Origin: an uncultured Alphaproteobacteria bacterium
Lineage (GTDB): Bacteria; Pseudomonadota; Alphaproteobacteria; RF32; CAG-239
Reading direction: 5' to 3'
Length of the DNA: 64,000 nt
NCBI GenBank assembly: GCA_934254925.1
Contig: CAKQMD010000005.1
Location: forward strand, 1-64,000
In this document: piece by piece, positions 17,622-27,893 of the stretch
How positions within the stretch are numbered: position 1 is the first letter of the stretch
Layout: every line of letters begins with the position of its first letter
The notes under the pieces: model-generated
Database searches by the model: none
Told to the model about the DNA's origin: nothing
Seen by the model: the letters and a program-made list of their open reading frames with translations, nothing else
Position numbers and translations under genes: made by a program

Positions 17622-19326
17622 CGGTTTTGAACTGGCGCTGAGCCGGGAAGATCTTGAACACCGCCTCAATGACCAAGCGATCACCATTGAATTGCTGGGC
17701 AAAACTTCCGGCGCTTATAAATCTTTGGCCGAGGGCGACAAAAAGGCTCTGGCCCACTTGGTCCGTGCCGCGGAAATCATGACCGACGTTGCCCTGGAGA
17801 TGGATCACCCGCAAAACCTCAGCCAGAAAAAAGCTTTGGAAGAAGCGGCCCTTTCCAGTCCGTATGCGGCTTTGGCTTTGCGGTTGTTTAACTCTTTTCA
17901 GGGACTGGCTGCGCTGAACGGCGTGGACCCGGAACCGGTTGAGCTCTTCAAAGGATTGCATTTGTTGCCGGCGCATAATTTTTATCCGCAAGACTTAACC
18001 CAAGAGGAATTTCATCGGATTTTGCTTAAAATGTTTGCCGACGGCCAAATTGAAGAGATTCGCAAAATCTTGTCTGCTCGCACTATGGTGCGTCGGGACA
18101 AAGACAGCCTGAAGGCCATAGATTATACGCAGTATTTTGCGCCGCAGTTTTCGCAAATTGCAAATGAGCTGGAATGTGCCGCACATTATGCGACCGACGC
18201 GGCTTTTAAGGATTACCTCGGCTGGCAGGCGCAGGCTCTGCTGCAAAACAACGAAGACATGGACATGTTGGCAGACAAGCATTGGGCGGTTTTGCAGAAC
18301 ACGCCTTTGGAATTTACGATCAGCCGTGAAAATTATGACGACGAAATGACGCCCACGGTTTTGGAAAATCCGAAACTTGCCGGCTTGATTGAGCAACATC
18401 GCATTGAAGTCGTCAGCAAAGACATGCTCGGCGTTCGCGTCGGAATTGTCAATGCCAAGGGAACGGAACTGATCTTGCGCTTTAAGAGTCTTTTGCCGCA
18501 GCTGGCCCGTCTGATGCCTTATGCCGAACGTTATCGGCAGCGGCTTTTGGATCAGGAGGAGATCAAACAAACCATGGTCGACGTTGACCTTGTGGCCCTG
18601 AGCGGCGATTATGCTCAATGCCGCGGCGGCATTACCACGGCGCAGAATCTGCCCAATAACGATAAACTGGCAGTCAAAACCGGCGGCGGGCGCCGTAACG
18701 TCTATCACCGTCAGGTGCGCCAAACCGAAGACAGGGAAAGAACAAAAAAACTTCTGGAGCATTTGGTCAGTCCGGAATTGCATGCATATTATGACCTTGA
18801 GGCGCTGCACCTGTTCGTCATCGGTCATGAAAACGGCCATTCCTTGGGGCCGGACAGCGATTATCAAAATGCCCTCGGTCTTTACGGCCATATTGTTGAG
18901 GAGCATAAGGCGGATGTCATTTCCGTTGCCATGATGCCCGAATATGTCAAAGCCGGCGTCATCGACCGCGAAACGCTGTATAAAGTTTACGCCACCTGGA
19001 TCATTTCAAGTCTGTTGCTGCGAGCGGAGCCGCAACTGAGTCATCCGCACCGCGTCGCGGATTTGATACAATTTAATTACTTGCTGGAACACGGGGTTTT
19101 GTCTTTTACCAAAGACGAAAAGCTCAAAATAGATTTTTTGAAGTTGCCGGACGTCATGAATCAGCTTCTGGAAGAAACGATAGCCGTTCAATTGTCCAAA
19201 TCTCCCGAGTTTGCCAAACGCTTTATCGACAACTACGCCCGCTGGGGAGAAATCTCGCGCCGAATTGCCGCTGTTCAACGTCAGCTTGGACTCAAGCCTT
19301 ATAAACTTATTAAGTCGAAGTTTTGA
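17611..19326 (+). CDS. M49-like (dipeptidyl-peptidase III family) zinc metallopeptidase
   Basis: A 571-residue cytoplasmic protein without signal peptide. The zinc site is HENGH (residues 406-410) followed by EEHKAD (430-435), matching the M49 second motif EE-x-[RK]-A-[DE]. AQNLPNND (about 344-351) is another M49 landmark. Classical DPP III has a six-residue HExxGH. The five-residue form here is unusual, but the pentapeptide HEISH is known in the Caldithrix abyssi enzyme. It probably cleaves dipeptides from peptides, though substrate and activity are inferred. It is translationally coupled to the MEMO-AMMECR1 gene and followed after one base by L-serine dehydratase, forming a tight operon. 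Confidence 0.8.
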   Translation: MQINGFELALSREDLEHRLNDQAITIELLGKTSGAYKSLAEGDKKALAHLVRAAEIMTDVALEMDHPQNLSQKKALEEAALSSPYAALALRLFNSFQGLAALNGVDPEPVELFKGLHLLPAHNFYPQDLTQEEFHRILLKMFADGQIEEIRKILSARTMVRRDKDSLKAIDYTQYFAPQFSQIANELECAAHYATDAAFKDYLGWQAQALLQNNEDMDMLADKHWAVLQNTPLEFTISRENYDDEMTPTVLENPKLAGLIEQHRIEVVSKDMLGVRVGIVNAKGTELILRFKSLLPQLARLMPYAERYRQRLLDQEEIKQTMVDVDLVALSGDYAQCRGGITTAQNLPNNDKLAVKTGGGRRNVYHRQVRQTEDRERTKKLLEHLVSPELHAYYDLEALHLFVIGHENGHSLGPDSDYQNALGLYGHIVEEHKADVISVAMMPEYVKAGVIDRETLYKVYATWIISSLLLRAEPQLSHPHRVADLIQFNYLLEHGVLSFTKDEKLKIDFLKLPDVMNQLLEETIAVQLSKSPEFAKRFIDNYARWGEISRRIAAVQRQLGLKPYKLIKSKF

Positions 19327-19327
19327 A

Positions 19328-20710
19328 ATGTATTACAGTCTATTTGAAATTTTTACCGTCGGCGTCGGCCCCTCAAGTTCCCATACTGTCGGACCGATGC
19401 GCGCTGCCAAACGCTATGTCGGCAATTTGCGCCGGCTCGGAAAATTTGATCAGGTCAGCCGTCTGCGGGTGACGCTGTACGGATCTTTGGCGCTGACGGG
19501 GCACGGCCACGGCACGGTCAAAGCCGTCGTCTATGGATTGATGGAGCTGGAAGCCGAAGCCGTCGACCCTTCCAAGCCTTATGTCGTGGCGGTAGAACGC
19601 GATCATATACTCCACCTTGGCCAGGAGCGGCCGATTGCGTTTGATCTGCAAAATGACATAGTCTTTGAGAAGCAAACCTTTTTGCCCGAACATTCCAACG
19701 GCATGAAATTTGAGGCTTTTGACGCAGCGGGAAACCCGTTGCTGGAGGAAGTGTATTTTTCGGTCGGCGGCGGCACCATCGCCCGGCGAGACGAAGTTAA
19801 AAACCGCATTGAGCGCCAGCCATACAACGTTCCTTACGAATTTGACAGCTGCAACCAACTGATAAAGATTTGCGAGGAGGAAAAGAAAAGCATTGCCGAA
19901 ATCGTCTGGCTTAATGAATTGGCGCTGCGACCGGAAGAAGAAGTCCGCACCGGCATCAAAAAGCTCCATGCGCTGATGCAAAATTCCATAGACCGAGGCA
20001 TGCGAACCGAAGGAATTTTGCCGGGCGGATTAAACATTCGTCGTCGGGCGCATGAAATTTATGAGCGTCTGGAAGAAAAGTTTCGCAATAACGACTATGA
20101 TCCGCTTTTAATGATTGATTGGATTAATCTCTGGGGCTTTGCCGTTGCCGAAGAAAACGCCGCCGGCGGGCAGATCGTCACGGCACCGACAATGGGATCG
20201 GCCGGCGTTATTCCCGCAGTCATGCGTTATTATGAGCGCTTTGCCGCACAAAAGTCGCCTTATTCTCAGGCGGAGGGGATCGGAAAATTCATGCTGACCG
20301 CTTCGGCCATTTGCAGCTTGTATCGAACCAACGCCTCAATCTCCGGCGCCGAAGTCGGTTGCCAGGGAGAAGTCGGCGTTGCCTGCTCCATGGCGGCCGG
20401 AGGACTGGTTTCGGCCATGGGCGGAACAGACCGTCAAGTCGAAAATGCTGCGGAAATCGCCATGGAACACAACCTTGGCTTGACCTGTGATCCGATCGGC
20501 GGTTTAGTTCAGGTTCCTTGTATCGAGCGCAATGCCATGGGCGCCGTCAAGGCCGTCAATTCCGCCCGCATTGCCATGAAAAGCGCCAGCAGCCATTTAG
20601 TGTCTCTGGACAGCGTCATCAAAACCATGTATGCAACCGGTACCGACATGAACAACAAATATAAGGAAACCTCGCTTGGCGGTTTGGCCGTTAATGTCGC
20701 TAACTGTTAG
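19328..20710 (+). CDS. sdaA: L-serine ammonia-lyase (iron-sulfur, single chain)
   Basis: Deaminates L-serine to pyruvate and ammonia with a [4Fe-4S] cluster. The start at 19328 gives the usual N-terminus ('[20 protein letters not shown]'); the upstream extension into the M49 gene is rejected. The alpha-domain cysteines lie in [14 protein letters not shown] and [17 protein letters not shown], as in bacterial type II enzymes. Length 460 matches single-chain SdaA (beta then alpha domain). It begins one base after the M49-like stop codon. Confidence 0.96.
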   Translation: MYYSLFEIFTVGVGPSSSHTVGPMRAAKRYVGNLRRLGKFDQVSRLRVTLYGSLALTGHGHGTVKAVVYGLMELEAEAVDPSKPYVVAVERDHILHLGQERPIAFDLQNDIVFEKQTFLPEHSNGMKFEAFDAAGNPLLEEVYFSVGGGTIARRDEVKNRIERQPYNVPYEFDSCNQLIKICEEEKKSIAEIVWLNELALRPEEEVRTGIKKLHALMQNSIDRGMRTEGILPGGLNIRRRAHEIYERLEEKFRNNDYDPLLMIDWINLWGFAVAEENAAGGQIVTAPTMGSAGVIPAVMRYYERFAAQKSPYSQAEGIGKFMLTASAICSLYRTNASISGAEVGCQGEVGVACSMAAGGLVSAMGGTDRQVENAAEIAMEHNLGLTCDPIGGLVQVPCIERNAMGAVKAVNSARIAMKSASSHLVSLDSVIKTMYATGTDMNNKYKETSLGGLAVNVANC

Positions 20711-20788
20711 AAAAAGAAAATTTCAGCTTGCTAATTTTTTTGCAACCGGCAATAATGATTGCCATAAATAACGCATGAAGGAAGAGTT

Positions 20789-21172
20789 ATGTTTAAGAAA
20801 CTGGTAAATGGCGAGTTAAGCTTGGGCGTGACCTTTTGGAAATTTGGAATAATCGGCCTGCTTGTCCTTGCCTTGGCAAACAAATTTTCTGCAGCGATGT
20901 TGATTCGTTATACCGGGAGCGTTTCCCTCTTTAATTACTTTTTGCATTATTTTCATCCCATATATTCCAGCAAAATGAGCATTTTGTGGACTCTGTGCTA
21001 CTTAAGTTCGTTGCTTGTTCTGAGCGTTTATACGGTCATGGTGTTCAAAGGCGTTTGGCGTGCGTCGGCGGCTTATGACAAAAGCAGCTGGCTGGGCGGA
21101 TTGTCTCGGATTTTTGTTGTTGTGTTTATTTTGGTCATATGGAGCGCCGTGCGTTTCCGGCCTTTCTTTTAG
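20789..21172 (+). CDS. Small membrane protein, 127 aa
   Basis: Three hydrophobic helices are visible (FGIIGLLVLALANKF, LWTLCYLSSLLVLSVYTVMV, GGLSRIFVVVFILVIWSAV), with a basic N-terminus and GAAGGAAGAG-like ribosome site. No family recognised. It is followed nine bases later by a tiny lipoprotein gene, and both end at a shared terminator. Confidence 0.72.
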   Translation: MFKKLVNGELSLGVTFWKFGIIGLLVLALANKFSAAMLIRYTGSVSLFNYFLHYFHPIYSSKMSILWTLCYLSSLLVLSVYTVMVFKGVWRASAAYDKSSWLGGLSRIFVVVFILVIWSAVRFRPFF

Positions 21173-21181
21173 GAAAAATTG

Positions 21182-21331
21182 ATGAAAAAATTTATAACTT
21201 TCTTTTTGCTGATGACATTGGCGGCATGTACCGTCGGTGAATTTACCCCCGACCGAAACCGTCTTCATGACTTGAATCGTCCCGATTGCCAAACGGAACC
21301 ATCGCGTTGCGTCAATGACGTTCCCTGGTAA
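21182..21331 (+). CDS. Very small lipoprotein, 49 aa
   Basis: Starts ATG AAA AAA TTT, ends TAA at 21329. A type II signal peptide (MKKFITFFLLMTLAAC) has a clean lipobox LAAC with Cys16. The mature peptide is only about 34 residues (TVGEFTPDRNRLHDLNRPDC...) and contains two further cysteines (36 and 43) that could form a disulfide. AGGAAAAA lies just upstream. It directly follows the 127-aa membrane protein and precedes a terminator. Function unknown. Confidence 0.68.
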   Translation: MKKFITFFLLMTLAACTVGEFTPDRNRLHDLNRPDCQTEPSRCVNDVPW

Positions 21332-21341
21332 TTAAGATAAT

Positions 21342-21373
21342 AAAAAATCCCTGTTTTACAGGGATTTTTTTTC
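21342..21373. terminator. Bidirectional terminator between lipoprotein and accC
   Basis: AATCCCTG and CAGGGATT form a perfect stem around a TTTTA loop, flanked by A's on the left and T's on the right, so it can end transcription from either side. Confidence 0.88.
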
Positions 21374-21381
21374 TTGAAAGA

Positions 21382-22728
21382 TTATTTTCCGGCTCGTTTT
21401 TCCATAAATTTCTCCAGCCAGTGAATATTATACTGACCGTCAATAAATTCAGCCTGGGAAATGATCTGCTGCTGCAGAGGGATCGTTGTTTGCACGCCTT
21501 CGATGACAAATTCCTCCAAGGCTCTGCGCAAGCGCATTAACGCAGCGTTACGGGTTTTGCCGCTGACGATCAATTTGGCGATCATGCTGTCATAAAACGG
21601 CGGAATCGAATAACCGGAATAAATTTCGGAATCCACACGAACGCCCAGACCGCCCGGCGCATGCCATTCGGTAATTTTCCCGGGGCAGGGGGCAAAGGTT
21701 TCGGGATTTTCGGCATTGATTCGACATTCGATCGCGTGGCCGTTGAAGGTAATATCCTTTTGTTCATAGCCGAGAGCAGCACCACTGGCAATGCGAATTT
21801 GTTCCCGAACAATATCGATGCCTGTAACCGCTTCGGTAATCGGATGTTCCACTTGCAGACGGGTGTTCATTTCCATAAAATAAAAACGACCGTCTTCAAA
21901 CAAAAACTCCAAAGTTCCGGCGCTGGTATAGCCGATTTTTTCAACCGCCTTGCGCACAATGTCGCCGATTTCTTCCCTTTGTTGGCGATTGAGAGCCGGG
22001 GACGGAGTTTCTTCAATGACTTTCTGATTGTTGCGCTGAATGGAGCAGTCCCTTTCGCCCAGATGCACAACATGACCGTATTTGTCGGCCAGAACCTGCA
22101 TTTCAATATGCCGTGGCTTTTGCAGATATTTTTCCATATATACCACGTCGCTGGTAAAAGCAGCTTTGGCTTCGGCTTTGGCCATGGTAAAAGCTTCCTT
22201 CATTTCGTCATCGTTAAAGGCGATCTTCATGCCTTTGCCGCCGCCGCCGGCTGTCGCTTTGACAATAACCGGATAGCCGATTTTGTTGGCCCATTCAATG
22301 GCGTGTTCGACGCTTTCCAAAGCCGGAGATCCCGGAGTAACGGGCAGGCCCGCTTCCTCGGCTGCCTTGCGGGCGGTGATCTTGTCGCCCATCAGGCGCA
22401 TTTGCGCCGAAGTCGGCCCGATGAAGGTGATTCCGTGTTCCTCGACCATTTCGGCAAAGTCTGCATTTTCGGACAAGAAGCCGAAACCCGGATGAATGGC
22501 GTCTGCACCTGTGATTAATGCCGCGGAAATAATAGCGGACTTGTTGAGATAAGAATCAGCCGATCTGGCAGGGCCGATGCAAACGGCTTCGTCGGCCAGG
22601 CGCACATGCATGGCAGTTGCGTCGGCTTCCGAGTGAACGGCGACGGTTTTGATGCCCATTTCTCGGCAAGCTCGGTGAATTCTCAAAGCGACTTCGCCGC
22701 GGTTGGCGATCAATACTTTTTCAAACAT
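21382..22728 (-). CDS. accC: Acetyl-CoA carboxylase biotin carboxylase subunit
   Basis: Carboxylates BCCP-bound biotin with ATP and bicarbonate for malonyl-CoA synthesis. The N-terminal MFEKVLIANRGEVALRIHRA is typical. The ATP-grasp Gly-rich loop is ATAGGGGKGMK, with LGERDCSIQRNNQKVIEE and EMNTRLQVEHPITE following. Length 448 is normal. It lies 25 bases after accB, which is the usual accBC operon. Confidence 0.97.
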   Translation of the reverse strand: MFEKVLIANRGEVALRIHRACREMGIKTVAVHSEADATAMHVRLADEAVCIGPARSADSYLNKSAIISAALITGADAIHPGFGFLSENADFAEMVEEHGITFIGPTSAQMRLMGDKITARKAAEEAGLPVTPGSPALESVEHAIEWANKIGYPVIVKATAGGGGKGMKIAFNDDEMKEAFTMAKAEAKAAFTSDVVYMEKYLQKPRHIEMQVLADKYGHVVHLGERDCSIQRNNQKVIEETPSPALNRQQREEIGDIVRKAVEKIGYTSAGTLEFLFEDGRFYFMEMNTRLQVEHPITEAVTGIDIVREQIRIASGAALGYEQKDITFNGHAIECRINAENPETFAPCPGKITEWHAPGGLGVRVDSEIYSGYSIPPFYDSMIAKLIVSGKTRNAALMRLRRALEEFVIEGVQTTIPLQQQIISQAEFIDGQYNIHWLEKFMEKRAGK

Positions 22729-22753
22729 AATCTAATCCTAGCAAGTTAAGACA

Positions 22754-23242
22754 CTATTCGATGATGATCAAAGGTTCTCCGTATTCGACGGGATCGCCTC
22801 CGGCGACCAAAATCTTGGTCACTTTGCCGCCTTTGTGAGCTTTAACCGGATTAAACGTTTTCATAGCCTCAATCAAACAAACGGTATCGCCTTCGCTCAC
22901 GCTGTCGCCGACTTTGACATAGTCGGGCGAATTGGGGTCGGCCGAAAGGTAAACAACACCCACCATCGGAGATTTGACGGCATTGGGGCTGTTTGAATAA
23001 TCGGCTTCTTCGGCGACCGGAGCCGGTATGGCGGCGGGTTGTCCTGCCGGAGCGGGAAGCGGCGCTGCCTGAGGAGCCGGAGCAACCGGAGCGAACGAAG
23101 GCAGGGGAGCCGGGGTCGGCCGGTGATCTCGGGTCAGACAGATACGGCAGCCTTCGTCTTCATATTCCAGTTCGGTCAAATTGTTCTTGTCAAGAATTTC
23201 AGCCAGCTTGCTGATTACTTTGGGATCTAAAGAGTCGGACAT
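22754..23242 (-). CDS. accB: Biotin carboxyl carrier protein of acetyl-CoA carboxylase
   Basis: Carries biotin between the AccC and AccAD active sites. Residues 1-40 form the N-terminal domain, 42-80 a Pro/Ala-rich swinging linker, and 86-162 the biotinyl domain. The biotinylated lysine is Lys128 in EAMKTFN, the variant found in many alphaproteobacteria in place of AMKMMN. The thumb segment (SADPNSPDYVKVG) is present. The promoter is presumably in the 299-base AT-rich gap upstream. Confidence 0.96.
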   Translation of the reverse strand: MSDSLDPKVISKLAEILDKNNLTELEYEDEGCRICLTRDHRPTPAPLPSFAPVAPAPQAAPLPAPAGQPAAIPAPVAEEADYSNSPNAVKSPMVGVVYLSADPNSPDYVKVGDSVSEGDTVCLIEAMKTFNPVKAHKGGKVTKILVAGGDPVEYGEPLIIIE

Positions 23243-23541
23243 AAGCTTTTATCTTTCTTTGTAGTTAAATGATACACAAACACTTCACATTTTTAACGCC
23301 GATTTTTTTAAATAACAACAAAAATATGTAAATATTATCGAAAATACGCAAAAAATCTTCAAAAACGCATTAATTTTCGCAGATTTTTCAAAATCGTCGT
23401 TTATTAAAAAAATAAAGTTGTATTTTAAAATTTAAACCACCTAAAGAAGAAAAATTAATATTGTGCCTTTTCACTTGAATTAAGAAGGAGGCTAATTATT
23501 TAAAACTTGTCATAACAATAAGTTCAACCAAGGAAAGCGCA
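23243..23541. other. AT-rich divergent intergenic region
   Basis: This 299-base gap separates accB (leftward) and the RND efflux operon (rightward). It is strongly A/T-rich with many short A and T runs. It must contain both promoters, but no -35/-10 pair or operator palindrome stood out clearly enough to mark. No ORF is seen in it. Confidence 0.6.
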
Positions 23542-24678
23542 ATGCAAAACCCGACCGAAAAAAAGACGTACAGCCGTCTGCTGCTCATTCTGATTATAAT
23601 CGCGGCCGTCGCCGCCCTGACAATGCATTCGGCGCAGAGCAAAACGGAGGAAAAACCGCAATTGACGGTTAATGTTGCACCGCTGCAGGCTGAGGACATA
23701 AGCTTGAATCGCTCTTACATCGGTTATGTCACTCCCATTCATTCGGTTGACCTTGTGCCGTATATTAACGGTTATCTGGAAGAAATCAGCGTCAAAGGGG
23801 GAGAAACGGTCAAAGCCGGCGAAACGCTAATAAAAATAGAGCAAAGCCAGTACAAGGCTTCCCTGGATGCTGCCAAAGCCGCACAACAGCAGGCGGAAGC
23901 GACTTTTAACAACGCCAAGGTTTATTATGACCGCATCAAACGTGCCGGAGAAAAGGCTATTTCCAAAACCGACCGCGACAATGCCAAGGCATCCTATCTT
24001 TCGGCTTTGGCCGCCGTTTCCAAAGCCAAGGCCGACGTGGCTCTGGCGCGGGTAAACTATGATTATACCGTCATCAAGGCTCCCATTGACGGTGTGGTCG
24101 GCACGATAGACCTGACCAAGGGTAATTATGTGTCTCCCGGTTCGGCGCCTTTGGCCAAAATTGTGCAATATGATCCAATCCGCGTCGTCTTTTCCATCAC
24201 CGACAAGGACTATCTTGAAGAACAGTCCCGACACCCCGGAGCGTTGTTTGAGGGAGAAAAGATTGTCATCCGCCTTGCCGACGGCAGCTTGTTCGACCGG
24301 GCCGGAGAATACAAATACCTCAATAACGAAATCGACCGCAGCACTAATTCCATCGCCGTCTATGCCGACTTTGCCAACGAGCGCCGCCTGTTGGTTCCCA
24401 ATGCTTATGTTGATGTTTTGATTGAAAAGAAACTTGCCGACGTCGTCCGTCTGCGGCAAAACCTCGTCACCATGACGCCGGAAGGAAACTACATTAACAT
24501 GATCCGTGACGGCAAGCTGGTTCGCGCCAAGATCAACATCATTGCTACCGATGGCAACGATTATATTTTGGAAAACACCTTCAAAGCCGGCGACCAAGTT
24601 GTTTTGGACAAGCTTGGCCGCATTGCCCCCAATACGGTCATTAAGACTAAAACCGCCGCCCTCGGGGAGAAAAACTGA
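23542..24678 (+). CDS. RND efflux periplasmic adaptor (membrane fusion protein)
   Basis: AcrA/MexA-type adaptor that bridges the inner-membrane RND pump and the outer-membrane channel. One N-terminal membrane anchor ([16 protein letters not shown], no lipobox Cys) is followed by the lipoyl/beta-barrel halves ([28 protein letters not shown]), a helical hairpin (residues about 105-160) and the second half [30 protein letters not shown]. Length 378 is normal. First gene of a three-gene operon; its stop overlaps the pump's start by one base. Confidence 0.95.
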   Translation: MQNPTEKKTYSRLLLILIIIAAVAALTMHSAQSKTEEKPQLTVNVAPLQAEDISLNRSYIGYVTPIHSVDLVPYINGYLEEISVKGGETVKAGETLIKIEQSQYKASLDAAKAAQQQAEATFNNAKVYYDRIKRAGEKAISKTDRDNAKASYLSALAAVSKAKADVALARVNYDYTVIKAPIDGVVGTIDLTKGNYVSPGSAPLAKIVQYDPIRVVFSITDKDYLEEQSRHPGALFEGEKIVIRLADGSLFDRAGEYKYLNNEIDRSTNSIAVYADFANERRLLVPNAYVDVLIEKKLADVVRLRQNLVTMTPEGNYINMIRDGKLVRAKINIIATDGNDYILENTFKAGDQVVLDKLGRIAPNTVIKTKTAALGEKN

Positions 24679-27600
24679 TGTTTTCAGCTTATTTTATCGA
24701 TAAACCGCGGTTTGCCGGCGTCATATCCATCATCATGGTGCTGTTGGGGTTGCTGGCGATTGCCGTTTTGCCGATTTCGCAATACCCGCAGATTACGCCG
24801 CCGCAGATTGTTGTTTCCGCCACTTATCCCGGTGCCAGCGCCCAAGTGGTGGTTGATACCGTGGCTATCCCGATTGAAAATCAGATCAACGGTGTCGAGG
24901 GCATGCTTTACATGTCGTCGACCTCTGACGACGACGGTTCTTATCAGCTGACGATTACCTTTGATATCGGCACGGATCCCGACATTGCCCAAGTGAAGGT
25001 GGAAAATCGCCTGCAACAGGTGACGTCTCAGCTTCCGACCATTGTTAATGAAGAAGGGTTGACAGTAAAAACCCAGTCGGCCAATATTTTGGCGATGCTG
25101 ATTTTGCGTTCTCCCAACAATACTTATGATGATCTTTATCTCAGCAATTTTGCCTATACCAACATTCAAAATCCGCTGGCCCGCGTGGACGGTATCGGCA
25201 GCGTAGACATTTACGGTCCGCAGTATTCCATGCGCATTTGGCTGAATTCCGAGCGCCTGACCTCCCTCGGCTTGGACAGCAATGACATTGTGACCGCGAT
25301 AGAATCTCAAAATACCCAGGCCTCCATCGGTGAAGTCGGCGCCGCGCCATCCGGGCCGGATACGGCGGTTGTTCTGTCTTTGACGGCTAAGGGGCTGCTT
25401 AATGACGTCGAAGACTTTAAGAACATCATCGTAACCACTTCTGCCGACGGCGGTATTGTACGCCTGAAAGACGTTGCCCGTATAGAACTCGGAGCCGATA
25501 CTTATAACATGAACGCGCATTTTGACAATTCTCCCTCGGTGGTTATTGGGCTCAGCCAAACGCCGAATTCCAATTCTTTGGAGATTATGAAAAATGTTGA
25601 AAAAGAAATCGAAACCCTGAAAAAAGATTTTCCCGCAGACATGGAATTTGCCACGGCCTACGATTCTACCAAGTTTGTCAAAGCCTCGATTCAAAGCATT
25701 TTGGAAACCCTGATCATTACTTTTTCTCTGGTCGTTTTGGTGACTTATCTGTTTTTGCAGAAAATGAAAACCACGCTGATCCCATTGATTACCATTCCGG
25801 TGTCGCTGATAGCCACCTTTGCCGTGATTTACCTGCTGGGATTTGACATTAACATTTTGACGCTGTTTGCCATGATTTTGGCCATCGGTTTGGTTGTGGA
25901 TGATGCCATTATCGTGGTAGAGCGCGTTGAATACCTGATGAGTTATGAAAAAATGGACGCTAAGGCCGCTGCGGTAAAAGCCATGCAACAAATTGCCAGC
26001 GCGATTATCGCCACCACCTTTGTCCTCTTGTCAATTTTTATTCCCGTCGGGCTGATGGCCGGTATTACCGGAAAAATTTATCAGCAGTTTGCCGTTACCA
26101 TTGCCACGGCGGTTGTCTTTTCGGCCTTTAACGCGCTGACGCTCAGTCCGTCTTTGTGCGCCATTTTTCTGCGCGGCGACAAAAATGAAAATCCGCAAGG
26201 CTTTTTCAAATGGTTTAACGAGACGATTGACTTTTTCAAAGAAAAATATTTAAGCGTTGTCGGCTATTTCTCTTCCTACCTGAAAGTGACGGCTCTGGTG
26301 ATTGTTGCTGCCATAGCGGTCACTTGGATCGGCTTTCGTTTAACGGCCACGTCTTTTCTGCCGGAAGAAGACCAGGGCATTGTTTTTGCCAATTTCCAAC
26401 TGCGGGACACGGCAACCATCACCCAGACGAACCGTCTTTTGGCCGAAGCCGGAGACAAGATTTTGAAGATGGACGGCGTGGAATATTTCATCTCCGTTGC
26501 CGGTTACAGTTTGCTAGGTGGTGGCGGAGAAAACGTTGCTCTTGGCGTGATCGGTTTGCAAGACTGGTCAAAACGCAAGACCAAGACTTTGTCGATTGAA
26601 GGCCTGACCGCCTCTCTGAGCGAAATGTTTGCCGGCAATCCCGAAGCCGAAATTCAGTTCTTTGCGCCGCCCTCAATCCCCGGCATCGGCCAAAGCAACG
26701 GCTTGAGCTTGGAGCTTTTGGCTCGCAACGGCAACCTGACGCCAAACCAGCTTTATCAGACCATGGGAGAATTCCTCATGGCCCTTAATGAGAACAAGAG
26801 CCTGTCTTATGCCTTCAGCACGTTTACCGCCGATACCCCGCATATTTACTTGGATATTGACCGTACGAAGCTGGAAGCGTACAACATCCCGGTTGCCAAT
26901 TTGTTTACGGCCCTGCAAAACAATCTCGGCTCGCGTTATATCAACAACATCACCCTCAGCGGCCAGGTGAACAAGGTGATTATTCAGGCGGATTATCAAT
27001 ATCGTCAAAACGTAAATAACGTCGAAAACCTGTACGTTCGCTCCACCACCGGCGATATGATTCGCGTCAAGAGTTTTGCTGACGTCAGCACCACCGTTTC
27101 GCCAAAAATCATCTATCGCTATAATCAGTATACCAATGCCTCGATCGTGGCTCAGGCGGCCGAGAGCGTCAGTACCGGAACGGCGATTGACGCGGTACGC
27201 GAAACGGCGGCCAAAATTCTTCCTTCCGGCTATGACATCGCCTGGACCGGACTGAGCCTGCAGGAGGTGGAAGCAGCCGGTTTGGCCACCTTCCTCATCT
27301 CTTTGGCGCTGATCTTTTGCTATCTGTTTCTGGTGGCTTTGTATGAGAGCTGGATGCTGGCCTTTTCCGTGATGTTTTCCACCGTGTTTTCTATCATCGG
27401 CGCATTGATCGGTTTGTATGTGATGGGGCAGTCCTTAAGCATTTATGCCCAGCTCGGTCTGATTATGTTGATAGGTCTGGCTGCCAAAAACGCGATTCTG
27501 ATTGTTGAATTTACCAAAGCTTATCGCGATGACGGCGCACCGATTCTGGAAGCGGCCAGATTAGGCGCCTCCGAAAGATTCCGCGCTGTGCTGATGACCG

Positions 27601-27893
27601 CACTGACCTTTATTCTCGGCGTGTTTCCGATGATTATTGCCACCGGGGCCGGCGCGTCTTCGCAAATTGCCATCGGCACCTCCGTTTTCTTTGGCATGAT
27701 TGCTGCCACCTTTGTCGGCATCATTTTCATTCCGGCATTGTTTGCCTTGTTTGAAACCATAAAGGAAAAGGCCGGAGGTGGCCGCGAAGAAGCCGAAATC
27801 CAGGCGCAAAACAAGGCGCAGGGCAATCCTCTCGGGATAAAATACGTACCGGAAAAAACTTCTCACAAGCGGGGCGGTCATGACAAAAAATAA
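24678..27893 (+). CDS. RND multidrug efflux transporter (HAE1, AcrB/MexB-like)
   Basis: Proton-driven inner-membrane exporter of 1071 residues. N-terminus [24 protein letters not shown] and the first periplasmic motif [19 protein letters not shown] are typical of HAE1 pumps. The proton-relay aspartates lie in [14 protein letters not shown] in the fourth membrane helix. The second half repeats the architecture ([26 protein letters not shown]). Likely substrates are drugs, bile salts or detergents. The C-terminal tail is Glu/Lys/Gln-rich and overlaps the outer-membrane gene by 14 bases. Confidence 0.97.
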   Translation: MFSAYFIDKPRFAGVISIIMVLLGLLAIAVLPISQYPQITPPQIVVSATYPGASAQVVVDTVAIPIENQINGVEGMLYMSSTSDDDGSYQLTITFDIGTDPDIAQVKVENRLQQVTSQLPTIVNEEGLTVKTQSANILAMLILRSPNNTYDDLYLSNFAYTNIQNPLARVDGIGSVDIYGPQYSMRIWLNSERLTSLGLDSNDIVTAIESQNTQASIGEVGAAPSGPDTAVVLSLTAKGLLNDVEDFKNIIVTTSADGGIVRLKDVARIELGADTYNMNAHFDNSPSVVIGLSQTPNSNSLEIMKNVEKEIETLKKDFPADMEFATAYDSTKFVKASIQSILETLIITFSLVVLVTYLFLQKMKTTLIPLITIPVSLIATFAVIYLLGFDINILTLFAMILAIGLVVDDAIIVVERVEYLMSYEKMDAKAAAVKAMQQIASAIIATTFVLLSIFIPVGLMAGITGKIYQQFAVTIATAVVFSAFNALTLSPSLCAIFLRGDKNENPQGFFKWFNETIDFFKEKYLSVVGYFSSYLKVTALVIVAAIAVTWIGFRLTATSFLPEEDQGIVFANFQLRDTATITQTNRLLAEAGDKILKMDGVEYFISVAGYSLLGGGGENVALGVIGLQDWSKRKTKTLSIEGLTASLSEMFAGNPEAEIQFFAPPSIPGIGQSNGLSLELLARNGNLTPNQLYQTMGEFLMALNENKSLSYAFSTFTADTPHIYLDIDRTKLEAYNIPVANLFTALQNNLGSRYINNITLSGQVNKVIIQADYQYRQNVNNVENLYVRSTTGDMIRVKSFADVSTTVSPKIIYRYNQYTNASIVAQAAESVSTGTAIDAVRETAAKILPSGYDIAWTGLSLQEVEAAGLATFLISLALIFCYLFLVALYESWMLAFSVMFSTVFSIIGALIGLYVMGQSLSIYAQLGLIMLIGLAAKNAILIVEFTKAYRDDGAPILEAARLGASERFRAVLMTALTFILGVFPMIIATGAGASSQIAIGTSVFFGMIAATFVGIIFIPALFALFETIKEKAGGGREEAEIQAQNKAQGNPLGIKYVPEKTSHKRGGHDKK

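Noticed and set aside
24684..25991. 435-codon open frame antisense to the RND pump
   Set aside because: Low-complexity, His/Asn/Gln-rich translation typical of the complement of a coding strand; no ribosome site and no family.
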